DNA from: Chamaecyparis obtusa
Taxonomy: Eukaryota; Streptophyta; Pinopsida; Cupressales; Cupressaceae
Assembly: GCA_027943335.1 (NCBI GenBank)
Contig: BSBK01006424.1
Location: 563,001-627,000, forward strand
Reading direction: 5' to 3'
Length of the DNA: 64,000 bases
Part shown: positions 35,043 through 46,814 of the stretch, piece by piece
Position numbering within the stretch: position 1 is the first letter of the stretch
How the letters are laid out: each line of letters starts with the position of its first letter
Translations under genes and position numbers: made by a program
The notes under the pieces: generated by a model
Database searches by the model: none
Told to the model about the DNA's origin: nothing
Seen by the model: the letters and a program-made list of their open reading frames with translations, nothing else

Positions 35043-36309
35043 TGTTAGGAATAACAATCCACCAATACAACTGAGAGAGGGGGGTGAATTAGTTGTATGA
35101 AAAATTATTTAACTTTAAACTTTGAATAGAAGCAATATAAAAACCAATGAACACAATGAATTCCAACACAATAACACAATATTTTTTGTCGAGGAAACCC
35201 TGTTAAAGGTAAAACCCCGGTGGGAATCAACACCCACTAATGATGTATTCTGAGTATAGTATCCTTGTTAGAAGATCTATCCCTATTAGGAGCTGATTAA
35301 AATATTACAGTACATAGTCCTTGTTAGAGGATAGACCCTGTTAGGGGTCAAGAAAAAGAAGGGTAGGATCACTGCCTAGGCTCACTACCCAAAGAAGGTT
35401 ATGTCCACCTTCAGAACTCACTGTTCGCAACACAAGTGTATATGAAGAAATACACAATCTTTTGAATTGTCTGATAGCAAATGTCTTTTCTTGATAAGTT
35501 CCAATGAAGTATATAAATTATCCTTTGCTCTACATCCAATGGACACAAGCTCACAGCTTCCATAATCCTCTTTTAAATCACATACAATATTCCACACTTC
35601 TTTTCAAAAGAAAAGATCTTACATATATACCCTATTACAAAATAAACCATTAGGTCGGCCAACTAGGCTTTCCTAATATACAAATAATTACATAACTCCT
35701 TTCTAAGATACACATGGTATCTACAACAAGTATACACCAATTACAATTCAATAATTAAGGACTGACATCCATAAATCATGCTCGCCATTCATGATACACG
35801 CTACAACTCTCAAGTCGACTTCCAAATAGGTATTCTCAAGAACACATGCCACATATGACATCATCCCACTTTCTGTACCTTGCACAGACCATCAAACATT
35901 CTTCAATACCCTATCTATCATCCCTTAATCTCACATACACTGAATCCTTATTGCCTGTAAGATATACCTGAAACACAGGGACTTACTCTGTTAACTTCCA
36001 CTGTCACTGTCCAGTAACCAGTCTTCACTAAATCTTCTATAACTCAGCCAATATGAAATATTACATCATGAAATCTTATTTATAAGATCACACCACCTTT
36101 CTGTACACATAACCAATTTCACATGTTCTGAAACATCCATACAATATCCGTACACTGTAATAACCAGCCTGTTCTCTTCACAAAAATATATGTTGACATC
36201 AGTGACAAAACACGAATGACAAAAACACTAACTCCAAGATCACTCAACATAGTGATTAAACATAATAAATGTATCCACAATCTCCCCAATGCATTAGAAA
36301 TATCCAACA
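35043..36309 (-). repeat. 5' LTR of element D
   Basis: This 1267-bp partner of 25869-27111 has CCAACA at its right edge (36309) and the dyad GTTGACATCAGTGACAA at 36192-36208. Confidence 0.92.
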
Positions 36310-36935
36310 CCTGTCAGCCAGATCAATCATCCAGGAACTAACACAACTGAGTATATGATGAAAGTTCACAAGAGAGATATGGAGACCAAGGTGATTGAAG
36401 AAGTTCTTCAATGAATTGCATTGGACAAGGTAAATCTTTTAGAGTTAATCAATGCATTAGAATAAGAAATTAAATCTATTCTTTCTTTATTTCAAAAGAT
36501 TTGTTTGATATCTAATTTTACAAAGGAGATCAAAGAAAAGGAAAATAATGTGGAAAAAGAGATTAGCGAGCTATTATCAAATATTTCCACCAAACCAAAG
36601 ACAATAACATAATATTATGAGAAGCTGGAGAACTTGATGGGAGTGTAATTTGAATTAAGAAAAGAGGATAACCAAATTAGAATGGATATATTAGAACTCC
36701 AAACCATTTTTCTACTGAATATAGAGTCACTATAGAGGCAAATACAAAAGGCTAAAGACCTAGTGAGCACACTTGATGTGAGTGTTATGGAAAACATGGT
36801 TAGTCTTATTTCTGATATCAATGAGTAGATAATAGTGTTTCAGACACTATAAGATACTTGGAAGACATCATTCAAGAATGCACATGAGAAGTATAAAGGC
36901 ATTTTTGACAAGATCCCCAAACCAGATAATAAATA
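36310..36935 (+). pseudogene. Coiled-coil tail of the unknown ORF, right of element D
   Basis: Plus-strand frame fragments between 36356 and 36935 encode a Leu/Ile/Glu/Lys-rich coiled coil (KEIKEKENNVEKEISELL near 36525; RMDILELQTIFLL near 36680), ending IFDKIPKPDNK and TAA at 36933, just before an array of polypurine tracts. By position it is the C-terminal part of copy B. Because D has no target duplication, the two halves may come from different elements. Confidence 0.5.
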
Positions 36936-36956
36936 AGTAAGTATTTTGGTATTTTT

Positions 36957-37207
36957 GTTAAAAAGGGGAGAATATACACATAAGTAGAAAACGGGGAGAA
37001 TACGTATTAGATTTTGTTTTTTCAGACAAAGGGGAATATATATAAGGGAATATATAGGAGATTATCTATATATTATGGAGATGTACCAGATTATTACTTT
37101 AGGGGGAGTAATATGTTTACCAAGGAAGAGAAATAGACAAAATTAATGACTTTGAAGTTTTTGAAGGTTTTTAACAAACATACCAAAATAATGCCAAAGG
37201 GGGAGAT
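36957..37207 (+). other. Array of five polypurine tracts before an LTR
   Basis: Purine runs with GGGGA cores lie at 36957-36971, 36988-37000, 37027-37037, 37099-37110 (TTTAGGGGGAGTAAT) and 37194-37207 (CCAAAGGGGGAGAT), the last abutting the LTR. Multiple tracts of this kind characterise Sirevirus-type Copia elements. Confidence 0.65.
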
Positions 37208-38442
37208 TGATACTCCTAAGAGTTAATTTTGTTGTCATTAGTTATAAGGAAGTTATTATATTTGTCAAAGTCATTTGGTATTGAAGAAAAGACAAGTCGG
37301 TAAGGCAAGGAAAGTCAATCGGTAAAGGAATTAGTAAACATTGAATTTCAATAAAGAAGAAGCAAGCATAGGCACCAAGAAAGGTAGAACCAAGCACTGA
37401 GAATCAAGTTCTATCGAGCACCTAACCGAGAAGAGAAATCAATTACCAAGTTAAAGAAAACATGTTACCCAGAAGAACACGCCGACACCAGATGAATTCT
37501 AAGTACATTGAACCTGGACATCGATTAGAAAATGGTTTATCAATCTCAAGGAGATCGTATAACATAAAATTGGAGATTGAAATATAATGATTACAAGGTG
37601 TGATTAGCCAATGAGAATTAAGGATGAAATATGCATTGGAAGTGTACCCAATGCTAGCACCACTTGAAATGAAGATTCTAGAACATCTAGCACTGCTTAA
37701 ATTTTGTATACAAGAAGATCAGAGTATGAAGATCATTAAGGTGGCATATGCATGCGTGAAGAGCAATTAGAGATTGCATGTATGCAAAAGATCAGATAAG
37801 AAGGTGAATAAGAAGTGAAGGTACCGAGTAACAGAGTATTAAGGAAAAGACTCAGAATTGAGCTACCAAGTATTGAATTGATCAATGTGATGGATACACA
37901 GTATGAGGTAATGAATTGATGAGCACATAGAGTCTGAATAGAATTTGTTGATGCAAGTTTGAGAGACATTTTGTTATTACTGATTAATGAGGAATAAGAT
38001 ATTGCATAAGTCTCTTGACTGAGCAGATCCTAACAGATCTTAGTTGTAAATCCTTTAACCAGGTACAATTCTTAGATTAGAGTTATAAAATCTCTTAACA
38101 TAGTAGACTTAACATTCTTTAGAACTCTTAACCAGGTTATACCTTTAACAGGGTAAGCTATTAGAAATAACTAAGCATTTTATCTCTAACTGAGCAAAAA
38201 TTATTCTACAGTAGTAAATTTTTGTGGGTGTCATCCCCACCACAATTTTTATCCTCTAAAAAGGATTTTTGTGATACCAAAATAATTGTGTTATGTGTTG
38301 ATGATTAGTTGTTTTATTTATTTCATGTGATGCATGCAAATGTTAATCAATAAATGAATGTGAAGATAAGTTTAAAAGTGTTTTAGAGTATTGATTCACC
38401 CCTCCCCTCTCAATACTTACCTTTCCACACCTGAATCCAACA
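37208..38442 (+). repeat. Copia 3' LTR closing element B
   Basis: It starts TGATACTCC after the polypurine tract and ends near CCAACA (38442; the exact end is uncertain). It has the CTTAACCAGG phrases and the GTGTCATCCCCACC ending of Copia LTRs. It is not homologous to the 5' LTR at 20885-21914. It resembles the LTR at 54601-56033. Confidence 0.65.
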
Positions 38443-38899
38443 AGTTCACCAAAATATATAATAGAAAATGGTATGCAACATCATACAAGATACTAAATAG
38501 AAGATTCTATATACATTAGGAATACAAAGTCCCCTACAAAGGGAATCCAATTAGAAAAATCAAGAGTAAAAATTCCAATGCAAGATCTACCCAATGTAGG
38601 GTTTTTGTTTGTATTCCTTGGGTACAGAATGTAATAATGTGATAAAGTAAATCTAATCTATGACAATAGATGCAAGGAAGAGGAATAAATGTGCACCTTG
38701 AAACTATATGAGGAGGTTTGAACTTTGGATATGAATTTGATTATTGTCAGAATGTTAGAATCTATAGTAACTTCAAATCTAGGTTTCTGGGATCTACAAT
38801 TGTCTATTGAGAAAAATTTAGTCAAAAAGTGCAGAAATAAGTTGATATTCCAGGTAAAAGTTGACAAGTTTACTTGTTCTCAAGTGCTCTGAACTTGAT
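38443..38899. other. Unassigned
   Basis: No coding or repeat structure recognised. Confidence 0.2.
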
Positions 38900-39850
38900 G
38901 AAATTTTTTAAGTATATGTGATTATGTCTGTACCTTCCAGATCCGAACCTACAACTCTGCAACCTATTTCTGCACATAGAATAGAAGGTGAAAAGGTTGT
39001 GGAAAGGGGTTTTCCTTGGTCAAACCCTTGTATAGGAATCAACCTTGAAATGAAATTTAAATTGTATAAAGGAAAATAATGTAAAAAATATAAATGTTAG
39101 ATTCACCTTGCATGAAAAACCCTCATGATCAAATGTAGAAATCACTCAAACCCATGAAGATGCTTGTATGTGTGGATCTTGGAATGTATTTTAGAATCAA
39201 AGATTCCCTCACAAATTCATGGATCTATGATTGCCACTCCTAGATCTTGAATGTCGATATTCTTGATAACCTCAATGGAGAAGGAAGATGAGAAGAATGA
39301 ATGTATGGATCTTCTTGCTTGCTTGTGAATTCCTCTACTTGTCCATCATGGGAGATAAATTTGCATCAATGATAGAAGATTTCATTTTCTTGAATGGATA
39401 TTGAAGAAAAGGAGTCTTAGAGATCCTAGATTGGGTGCTTGCCTTCAAATCTAGAATCCAAATCCTCAATTGCACAACTTGAATGCTTGAATATTTGAGA
39501 TTGAATTGATATATTGCTTGCATAAGGATTTTTGTGTCAAATGAGAGGAGAGGGTCTCTTTTTATACTCATTTCAGGATTCAAATTAATTCAAGGCTAAC
39601 CATAGATTTGGTCCTTGAAAGAAAATCTCGACATTGGGCCCTGGGCCAAATCTGGGCTAAAAAACCCAAGAACAAGTTGGCCATTCGAATTGTTCCCAGG
39701 AACAAGTCAATAGGTCGACTTGTTCCAAGTAAAATCACCTCAATTTTTTTTAGGATGTCGAGGGATGTGATACGATGTGGAGAGAGAAAATTTAGATTAC
39801 TGGGATCAATTGTAACAGACATTCATACCTCAAAATCACAAAAATAGGGT
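38900..39850 (-). repeat. LTR-like promoter region related to the W-box LTR family
   Basis: The minus strand has TATAAAAA (39558-39566) followed by CAAGCAATATATC and repeated ATTCAAGCATTC text, then downstream GGGTTTGACCAAGGAAAACC near 39010-39030. This mirrors 53399-53970 and 57062-56560. The upstream part differs and lacks the W-box cluster. Limits are approximate. Confidence 0.5.
39699..39726. repeat. Perfect 10-bp inverted repeat
   Basis: GGAACAAGTC and GACTTGTTCC are separated by 8 bases, about 135 bases upstream of the minus-strand TATA box at 39558-39566. A related GAACAAGTT/ATTGTTCC pair lies next to it (39670-39697). Confidence 0.6.
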
Positions 39851-41799
39851 CTAATAGGTCCTAGAGCCTCCAATTATGGGTGCCAAATTTTTAGGACTCT
39901 ACAAGACTAAACCAAATAACACAATCATTGATATTTTAGTAAATCATTGGATATATTCAAATAAACTAGAAACTATAATTTTCAAACCTTTGTTCACACT
40001 AAAGTAAATAATAAATATTTTTTCCAACTCAAAATGAGTGAATGGATTTAAAAGGTAGTGAAAATAATCAAATTGGATAGCTTACTCTTTTGAAGCTTAT
40101 ATAAATACTATGCTTAATTGATATAATCTATCTCCATATAAAAAATATAGACTAGTAATTTTGAATGATTATAAATTTCTATAAGGTTTCCTTTTTTAGT
40201 ATAAATCTCAAAATGAGACACCATAAAAACTATATGGTCTAGTAGATAAGTAACAATTTTCAAATAAAGTGGAGTAAGAAGCACCTAGAATGCTAGTAGG
40301 ATGAGGGTAGGGAATAAAACCAGGCATGTGGAAAAGAAATGAACCTCAAGGTGGGAAAGGTGACAATAATAGGGAAGGATTGGGTAAGAGGGGGAGATAT
40401 ATTATGTAAATAACCAAAAGAGTTAAGTTTAGCACCAATGCCTTAAATAATCTTAGCACCAAATGGAGCACCAAGTAATAGATTATGAAAATTTTCATAG
40501 CTAATTTTGTATGAGAAATAAAATTATCAAGCTTTTGGACTTTTCTTGTCTAGTACTAGAAATATATACAATTTATTTGAATAAATGTCATGATAACAAT
40601 ATATATTAAATGACTATTACTATTTATATAACCAATGGGGGCTCTTGATCAACTAAGTGTGAGTCCTTATGAGATCGTAGGTGAGCACTTCTCAAAGGAA
40701 AGCTTCAATTATTTTGGCATAAATAAACCCTAGAAAGATAAAATGACAAATCAAGAGTAAAAGAGGAAATCTAAATCTTAGATATATAATAACCCTTTGA
40801 TCTAAATATAAACAATAAATTTAGAATACAATACTTGAGTGAAAATTGCATGTGAGTGTAGGAGTAGAGAATTCACCAATTTAAGTAAGATACGGAACCA
40901 TAACTCATTAAAAGACTAAAAGAATGAGAAGAATACATCTCTTTCAATTAAAATCCTCGGGTAAAGCAATTAAACAATGGTGATTAAACAATTAATCTAG
41001 ATAAATAACTAAGACAACCACTACCTAGAGGAATGCACTAAAATAAATATAAAATTTAAATAAATAAACAAATAATTTTGCTATAAATTTGACATATAAA
41101 TGTTGAGACACATTTCTATAAGTGATTCATCAATATGAAAAAATACTTCTAATCAAACAAATCCCTTGGAATATGAGAATTATCTTTTTTTATTAGTTCA
41201 TTTTCACAACAATAGAATTGATCTATGTGAATTTGGATTTGTTTTAGGCCTATATATCTAAAACTATTTGCACGGATCTAATGTCTATTAAAATCTCATC
41301 TCAACTTTTTATTTTTGCTTGATATACATGATCTAATTTATCTAACTACTAGTGGTTAAGAATACAAGTATTAGCTAGTTAATGGTTAGTTTGATGTCCT
41401 AGTCAAATATTTGTAAATAGACTATTCTTGTTTTTAGTAATCAACTTTCAATTTAAAAAAAAGGTTGGTTCTACTTTGCTCAAATGTCCAACTTACCACT
41501 TTAACAATGTTTTAAAAAGATTGAAGACATCAATAAATGAATTGGATTATGCCCTATATGCTGATATGAGTAGGTAATGTTTTAATGATGCTCTGACTAT
41601 TCTTTTTGAATGATGATGCCAATAGGAATGTGAACATCTAGATGTTAGCCATTGTAAAAATGCACCCAAGCATCTCCTCAAATGCAACTTGAAACATGTG
41701 GTAAGTGTAATGCTTCATCTTTTGAGTTAGCATATAGTGGATAGTTAAAAGGGTTGGGTTGGCACCAAATATGAATTTTATTTTTTAAAGTTTTAAGTT
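39851..41799. other. AT-rich stretch, nothing recognised
   Basis: No open frame of interest, LTR end or tandem structure seen. Confidence 0.2.
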
Positions 41800-42930
41800 T
41801 ATTTGCACAAACTATGCAATTGACTTAGGTCAAACTCATAATTGCATATTTGAATATAGAAGGTAAATGAGTAAACTAAGAATTAAGACTCAATCCTTGA
41901 GAATGAGCGTATATGAGATCAAGTAAGGTTATAGTGATGTTCCATCTATCAATAGAAATCACATCAATTGTACACTTATCATTACATGAAGGACAACTGA
42001 ACCAAAAATCCAAAACTAAAGAGAGAAGTTCATGGTATGGAATTTTTGCCATTACAATCTCCAAATTCTCATTCACTATATCATGTACTTTTGCAACTTA
42101 TAATATTTGCACCAACCACCTTAACAATACAAAAAGAGAATAAAATTTTAAAAACCTAAGCAATTCACAACTTTAATAAAAAGAACATTTGTTTTTTTAT
42201 TGATTTTAATACTTCTCAAACCTACAAATCCAAACTCGACATATGTGTCTACAACAAAACAAATAGTACATCGATAAAAAATAATATCCTCTTAGGACAA
42301 ATCAATATGAGATGTTCTTAAGATATAAATTATTATCACAAATTACTTAAGACAAACTATGCAGTTGATGTGAGTCAATCTCATAATTGCAAACAAGGAA
42401 TCAAGACCTAATCCTTGAGAATGAGTGTATATGAGATCAAGTAAGGTTCCAGTTATGTTCCAACTATTATTATAAATCATACCACATGTATTATCATTCT
42501 ATAAAGGACAACTGATCAAGAAAAATCTAAAACTGAAGAGAAAAGTACGTGGTATATATTCGCACCGATTACCACAACAATACAAAAAGAGAATAATATT
42601 TTAACAACCTAAACAAATCACAACCTTTTAGAAAATAAACATTTATTTTTTATTGATTTGAATACTTCTCATAACCTACAAATTCAAACTTGACACATAT
42701 TTATGTCTACAAGAAAACAAACATACTAGAAAAAATATTCTTGTAAGACAATCTCCATAAGATGCGCTTAAAATGTTATTTATTACTCCAAATTTTTTTC
42801 TCAACTTATCTTATAAAAAAGCAATTCTCTTTCCAAGTAATTTTATCGATCTTAAGATTTCTCATAACCTACAAATTCAAACTCGACACATATTCATGTC
42901 TACAACAAAAGAGACAATAGTAAACTTAAT
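41800..42930. repeat. Diverged tandem duplication, two and a partial third copy
   Basis: 41808-42340 recurs at about 42353-42790 (for example AATCCTTGAGAATGAG at 41892 and 42411, ATATGAGATCAAGTAAGG in both). The last part recurs again at 42855-42915 (CATAACCTACAAATTCAAAC). Copies differ by substitutions and deletions. Confidence 0.65.
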
Positions 42931-43204
42931 AGATCGAAAAGAATATTCTATTAAACAAACTAACATAAAATATACTTTAAATACTATTTATTATCCAAAA
43001 CAAACAAATACCAAATTATCTTTTAGACAAAAGTAGCTCTCTTTCCAACTAGATTTTCCTAGCACGCTTATTAATGAAAAATCCCCTCATCATTTTTTCC
43101 TAAGTTTGACCTAAAATTTTGAAAATAATGGCACTTTTTATAAAAAAAAAAAAAAAAGCACTAGACTTTATGCCAACATGCTTTTAAAGAAAAATTATAG
43201 TTGA

Positions 43205-43420
43205 AGGATTCGTAGGCGCGTACTCGTCCTTTTCATTCCGGGAAATATGCCTCAATTTCAGGCGGCCAAAATTTGACAGCCGATGATGACGTGTCACCGC
43301 CAGCCGCAAATGACGGCGTCACTGACGCCGACTTTTCTTTCTTTTACACGGGCCCACCAGCTCGTTGTCGATGACGTGGCATTCATTTTGTCTATGCCCC
43401 CGAGAACTTTGGAAGAAGAA
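43205..43420. promoter_or_regulatory. GC-rich island with clustered TGACG (bZIP) motifs
   Basis: In AT-rich surroundings this segment has many CpGs and TGACGTGTCA (43287-43296), a perfect 17-bp palindrome CGGCGTCACTGACGCCG (43314-43330) and TGACGTGGC (43372-43380). TGACG and ACGTG cores are binding motifs of plant bZIP factors (TGA, ABF types). No convincing gene follows; the 62-codon frame at 43283-43471 overlaps the island. It may be an orphan promoter. Confidence 0.5.
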
Positions 43421-43499
43421 AGCAAGACATCGTCATGCCTAATAATTGTAAAGTCAATGGCCAAAAATTAAAATAATATATTGGTATAAAGATTATCGA

Positions 43500-46400
43500 G
43501 ATTGAGATCAAAAGTATGACAAAATCAAATTATAGCTTGGTGTAAAGGTCATTGACATTAGGGTTTTATGAGAATGTAATGAGGATTGTCTAGTTGTATG
43601 CCAACAAATGTTTGGAATGATAAGAAAGGCTCTTTGCATGAGATTACTCATTGTGTTGCCTTCTGGCTGTCATACATAATTGGATTTGATTCCATTCTAG
43701 TATAAATCTATGGATGCCAGTGTTTTCAAGATCATAATTGGATGCCCATTTGAACTTTTTCTATGATTCTCCATGGAAATCTGACTTTTGAACATTGTAA
43801 TGATTGTGTTAAAAAATGTGCTTGACAAAATTTGTGCTTAGGAGAATGCTGAAATATTAAAATCTATGGGTTATGTCAATCTTTAATCAAGCTCTGTTGT
43901 AATGGTGAAATGGTAAAAGGTATAGGTTATATCAATCTTTGTTTTAGATTATAATATTTGTTGTAATGTCTAAAGATTCTTTGTTGTCTCACAAGCATGC
44001 TAAATAACAAGTTTGGATTTATAATATAAAAACATTAGAGAATGAATTGTATGTTTATGTACATGATTTTGCTTTTCCTAGTTTATCTTGCAACTTTAAG
44101 TATGTGACCCCACACAAAAGACTAAAATACCCCTCCTCATGAGTAGGGACTGCTTAAGGAAGACTAACTTTTGGTTGATGTAATATTGCCTAAAGGGACA
44201 CGATTACATCCTGTCACCCACTCTTATTGTTGATTGAGATATGTTTGACTAGAATTAAATCTTCCATAAGGTATACTAGATATAGATGCTTCAATAAATA
44301 AACAACAATATCCATACTTTAATCAATACAAAACAATATCCATTCTTTAATCTTCCCTTAAAAGTGTGAAAATATTAAGTGTATATCCATCTAATCTTTA
44401 TGTAGAAAATGACCTTGATTATATTATTTTAGATTTCATTACTATTGCTTTTTAAAATTTTATTTTTATGTGTAATTTGGATTTTAGATTTCATTACTAT
44501 TGCTTTTTAAGAATTTATTTTTATGTGTAATTTGAAAATGAATGAAATTTGAAATGTCTACAAATCAATATAAATATGTGTTAATTAGGTTTATGATGAT
44601 GGGTAGAAGTGAATTAATATGATTAAATTTTAATTTTGAAAGTTCCAGGTTTATATTTATATTATAGGTTGATCTAGGTCAAGCTTATATCTAATTATTT
44701 GATTTATAATGGCATAAATATCATATAACAATATTATTAGAGTATTGCATTAGCACATGTTATTATAAGTCTATTACATTTTTATTTTTTTGGCATGATC
44801 TTTCACTCATAATTAATATTGTGTTTTAGAACTTGACTTTATCATTTTAAAAATATCCTAAAGATGTTTTCAAATGCCACCAATTCCTTATCAAGCTCAA
44901 ATATTAGGAGATTGAGACTGATGAATTTCAATAGTTAGCTTTCTACCAATCAATTTTAATAAGCATAAGGTCAAATCATGCATCCAAGGTTCATATTCAC
45001 ACTCATGAATATAATCTAACAAAATTCTAAGAATGACATAGTTTAGATTTTTTCTTTTTGTTCTCAACACATGTAAAAGCTACAATTGTAAATAATAATT
45101 CATAAGATATAATAAAAAAATGGTCAACTATCTCTTATTCATTAAAATCAACTAAATACTTTCATTTCTATTTATTTTAAATTTCTATATTCAATTACAT
45201 AATATATTACAACTCTAAATTAAATTGGTTATATCACATTACTTATTATGTTCATTAAAACTCATATATAAAAATTATGTTATTTATTAAAATTCATTTC
45301 TTAGTAATATAAATTTTTTTTGTTAACTCGAACTAGGTGACGCTACAAATATGGGACCTCATCCATAGCATGAACACACTTCATTGATGTGTGTTGTCCA
45401 AGGTCAAATCAATAGCCTAACATGGGATCAAAGTCAACAATCATACCAACCCAAGAAGGGTCTAGAGCATAAAATCATTAAAAAGAATACCAACTTCATT
45501 GTGAAGGTTCAAACCACAAGTACAATGGATTGATAAGAGCATAATGGCTATAAATAAAATGAATAACCACAGGTTTGAGACTTGATACTACATTTATAAT
45601 ACAATATTTTTTTATCATTACATTAATCATGAATAATTTCTTTACTTTCTTTATATATTAAGAATTTATCAATAATATTTATGTGGAAACACATATACAT
45701 GAATACCATATATACGTAGAAAATCCAAGATGGGAGAAACCACAATGAGAAATACACTCACTATATGCAAATATTGAATTAAAAAGTTTTAGGCTTGAAG
45801 CTTAGGAACTTGTTATCCTTACTATTTTAGGCACACTTCCAAGGATCTAACTAACCCTCAAGAAAATTTGAACAACAAATATAGATCTCCAAAAATTTGC
45901 TAAAAGAAACTCACTACTTCCCAACAAACATAGTGAAAGAGAGAAAACAAGATCCCTTGATCTGCTTTAGTGACCTCTTTGTTAAATTCAACAATTCATA
46001 CCTTTGTTCTACCGTATATATGTAAATTTTCCTTCATACTTAATCCAAACAAGTTTTTAGAATTCCTCACTCACTCTCATACTCCGCTCATCCTTTTTCG
46101 TTCATATATATAGAGATATTTACATTGGAAACATTAACAAGGTTAGCCATAGAAGATATAAGCATTATTAACACAAAGTCGACCATATTGAGTACATATA
46201 ATTAATGCAGTTTATCCAAGGAGATAAGGGGACCCAAATCCATCATAAAAATAATTTCTCAAATAATATAATTCATCCATATGAATTGCAACATTCTCCA
46301 AAGCCGGTCCCAAAGGTAACATGTATAAAACCATTAAAAACAAGTTACCAATCGACCCAAAACACTCTTCAAAATATACCACACCATCTAAAGAATAATA

Positions 46401-46814
46401 TGCTATGGTATAATCATCATAAGCTTCTTAATTATTTCCTTAACCTATATCTAGACCAATAATACTCAAATCTAGTCACCACAAATAGTTAAGTAGGCTA
46501 GGAGCTAACACAAACAATAATAGAGCACTTGTGATAACAAATATTCACTTGTGGATAAAACCATCAAAAGATATTTGAACTAAAGCATTATATAAAACAT
46601 CCAACCATGTCCACCAAACCACATAGCCTGAAATTCCATTGCAGATAAATGAACAACATTCTCTCAACATGTCCAATTCTTCCTGATAGCTAGCCATGTT
46701 GTTATCCAAACAATGTACCATATCTTTATAAAATGAATAGTTGGAAACTTAAAAAATTGATAATGCAATATTCACAGAACTTGGTCATTACAACCAAAAA
46801 AAAATGACACCTAT
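43500..46814. other. AT-rich stretch with a 55-bp duplication and possible LTR text
   Basis: No gene recognised. 44431-44485 is duplicated in tandem at 44486-44540. Around 45690-45760 the text (GGAGAAACCACAATGAGAA) resembles the inner part of the minus-strand LTR at 46970-47030, so another old LTR may be present. Confidence 0.3.

Larger units (their letters stand above)
25869..36309 (-). mobile_element. Copia element D, full pol, hosting element E
   Basis: Minus strand order: 5' LTR (36309-35043), primer site, gag, protease, integrase, [element E], reverse transcriptase, RNase H, several polypurine tracts, 3' LTR (27111-25869). Without E it is about 6.9 kb, a normal Copia size. It is the only element here with a polymerase, but stops and frameshifts inactivate it. 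I see no matching target duplication (GAACT at 25864-25868, CCTGT at 36310-36314), although both flanks carry parts of the same kind of coding region. Confidence 0.9.
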
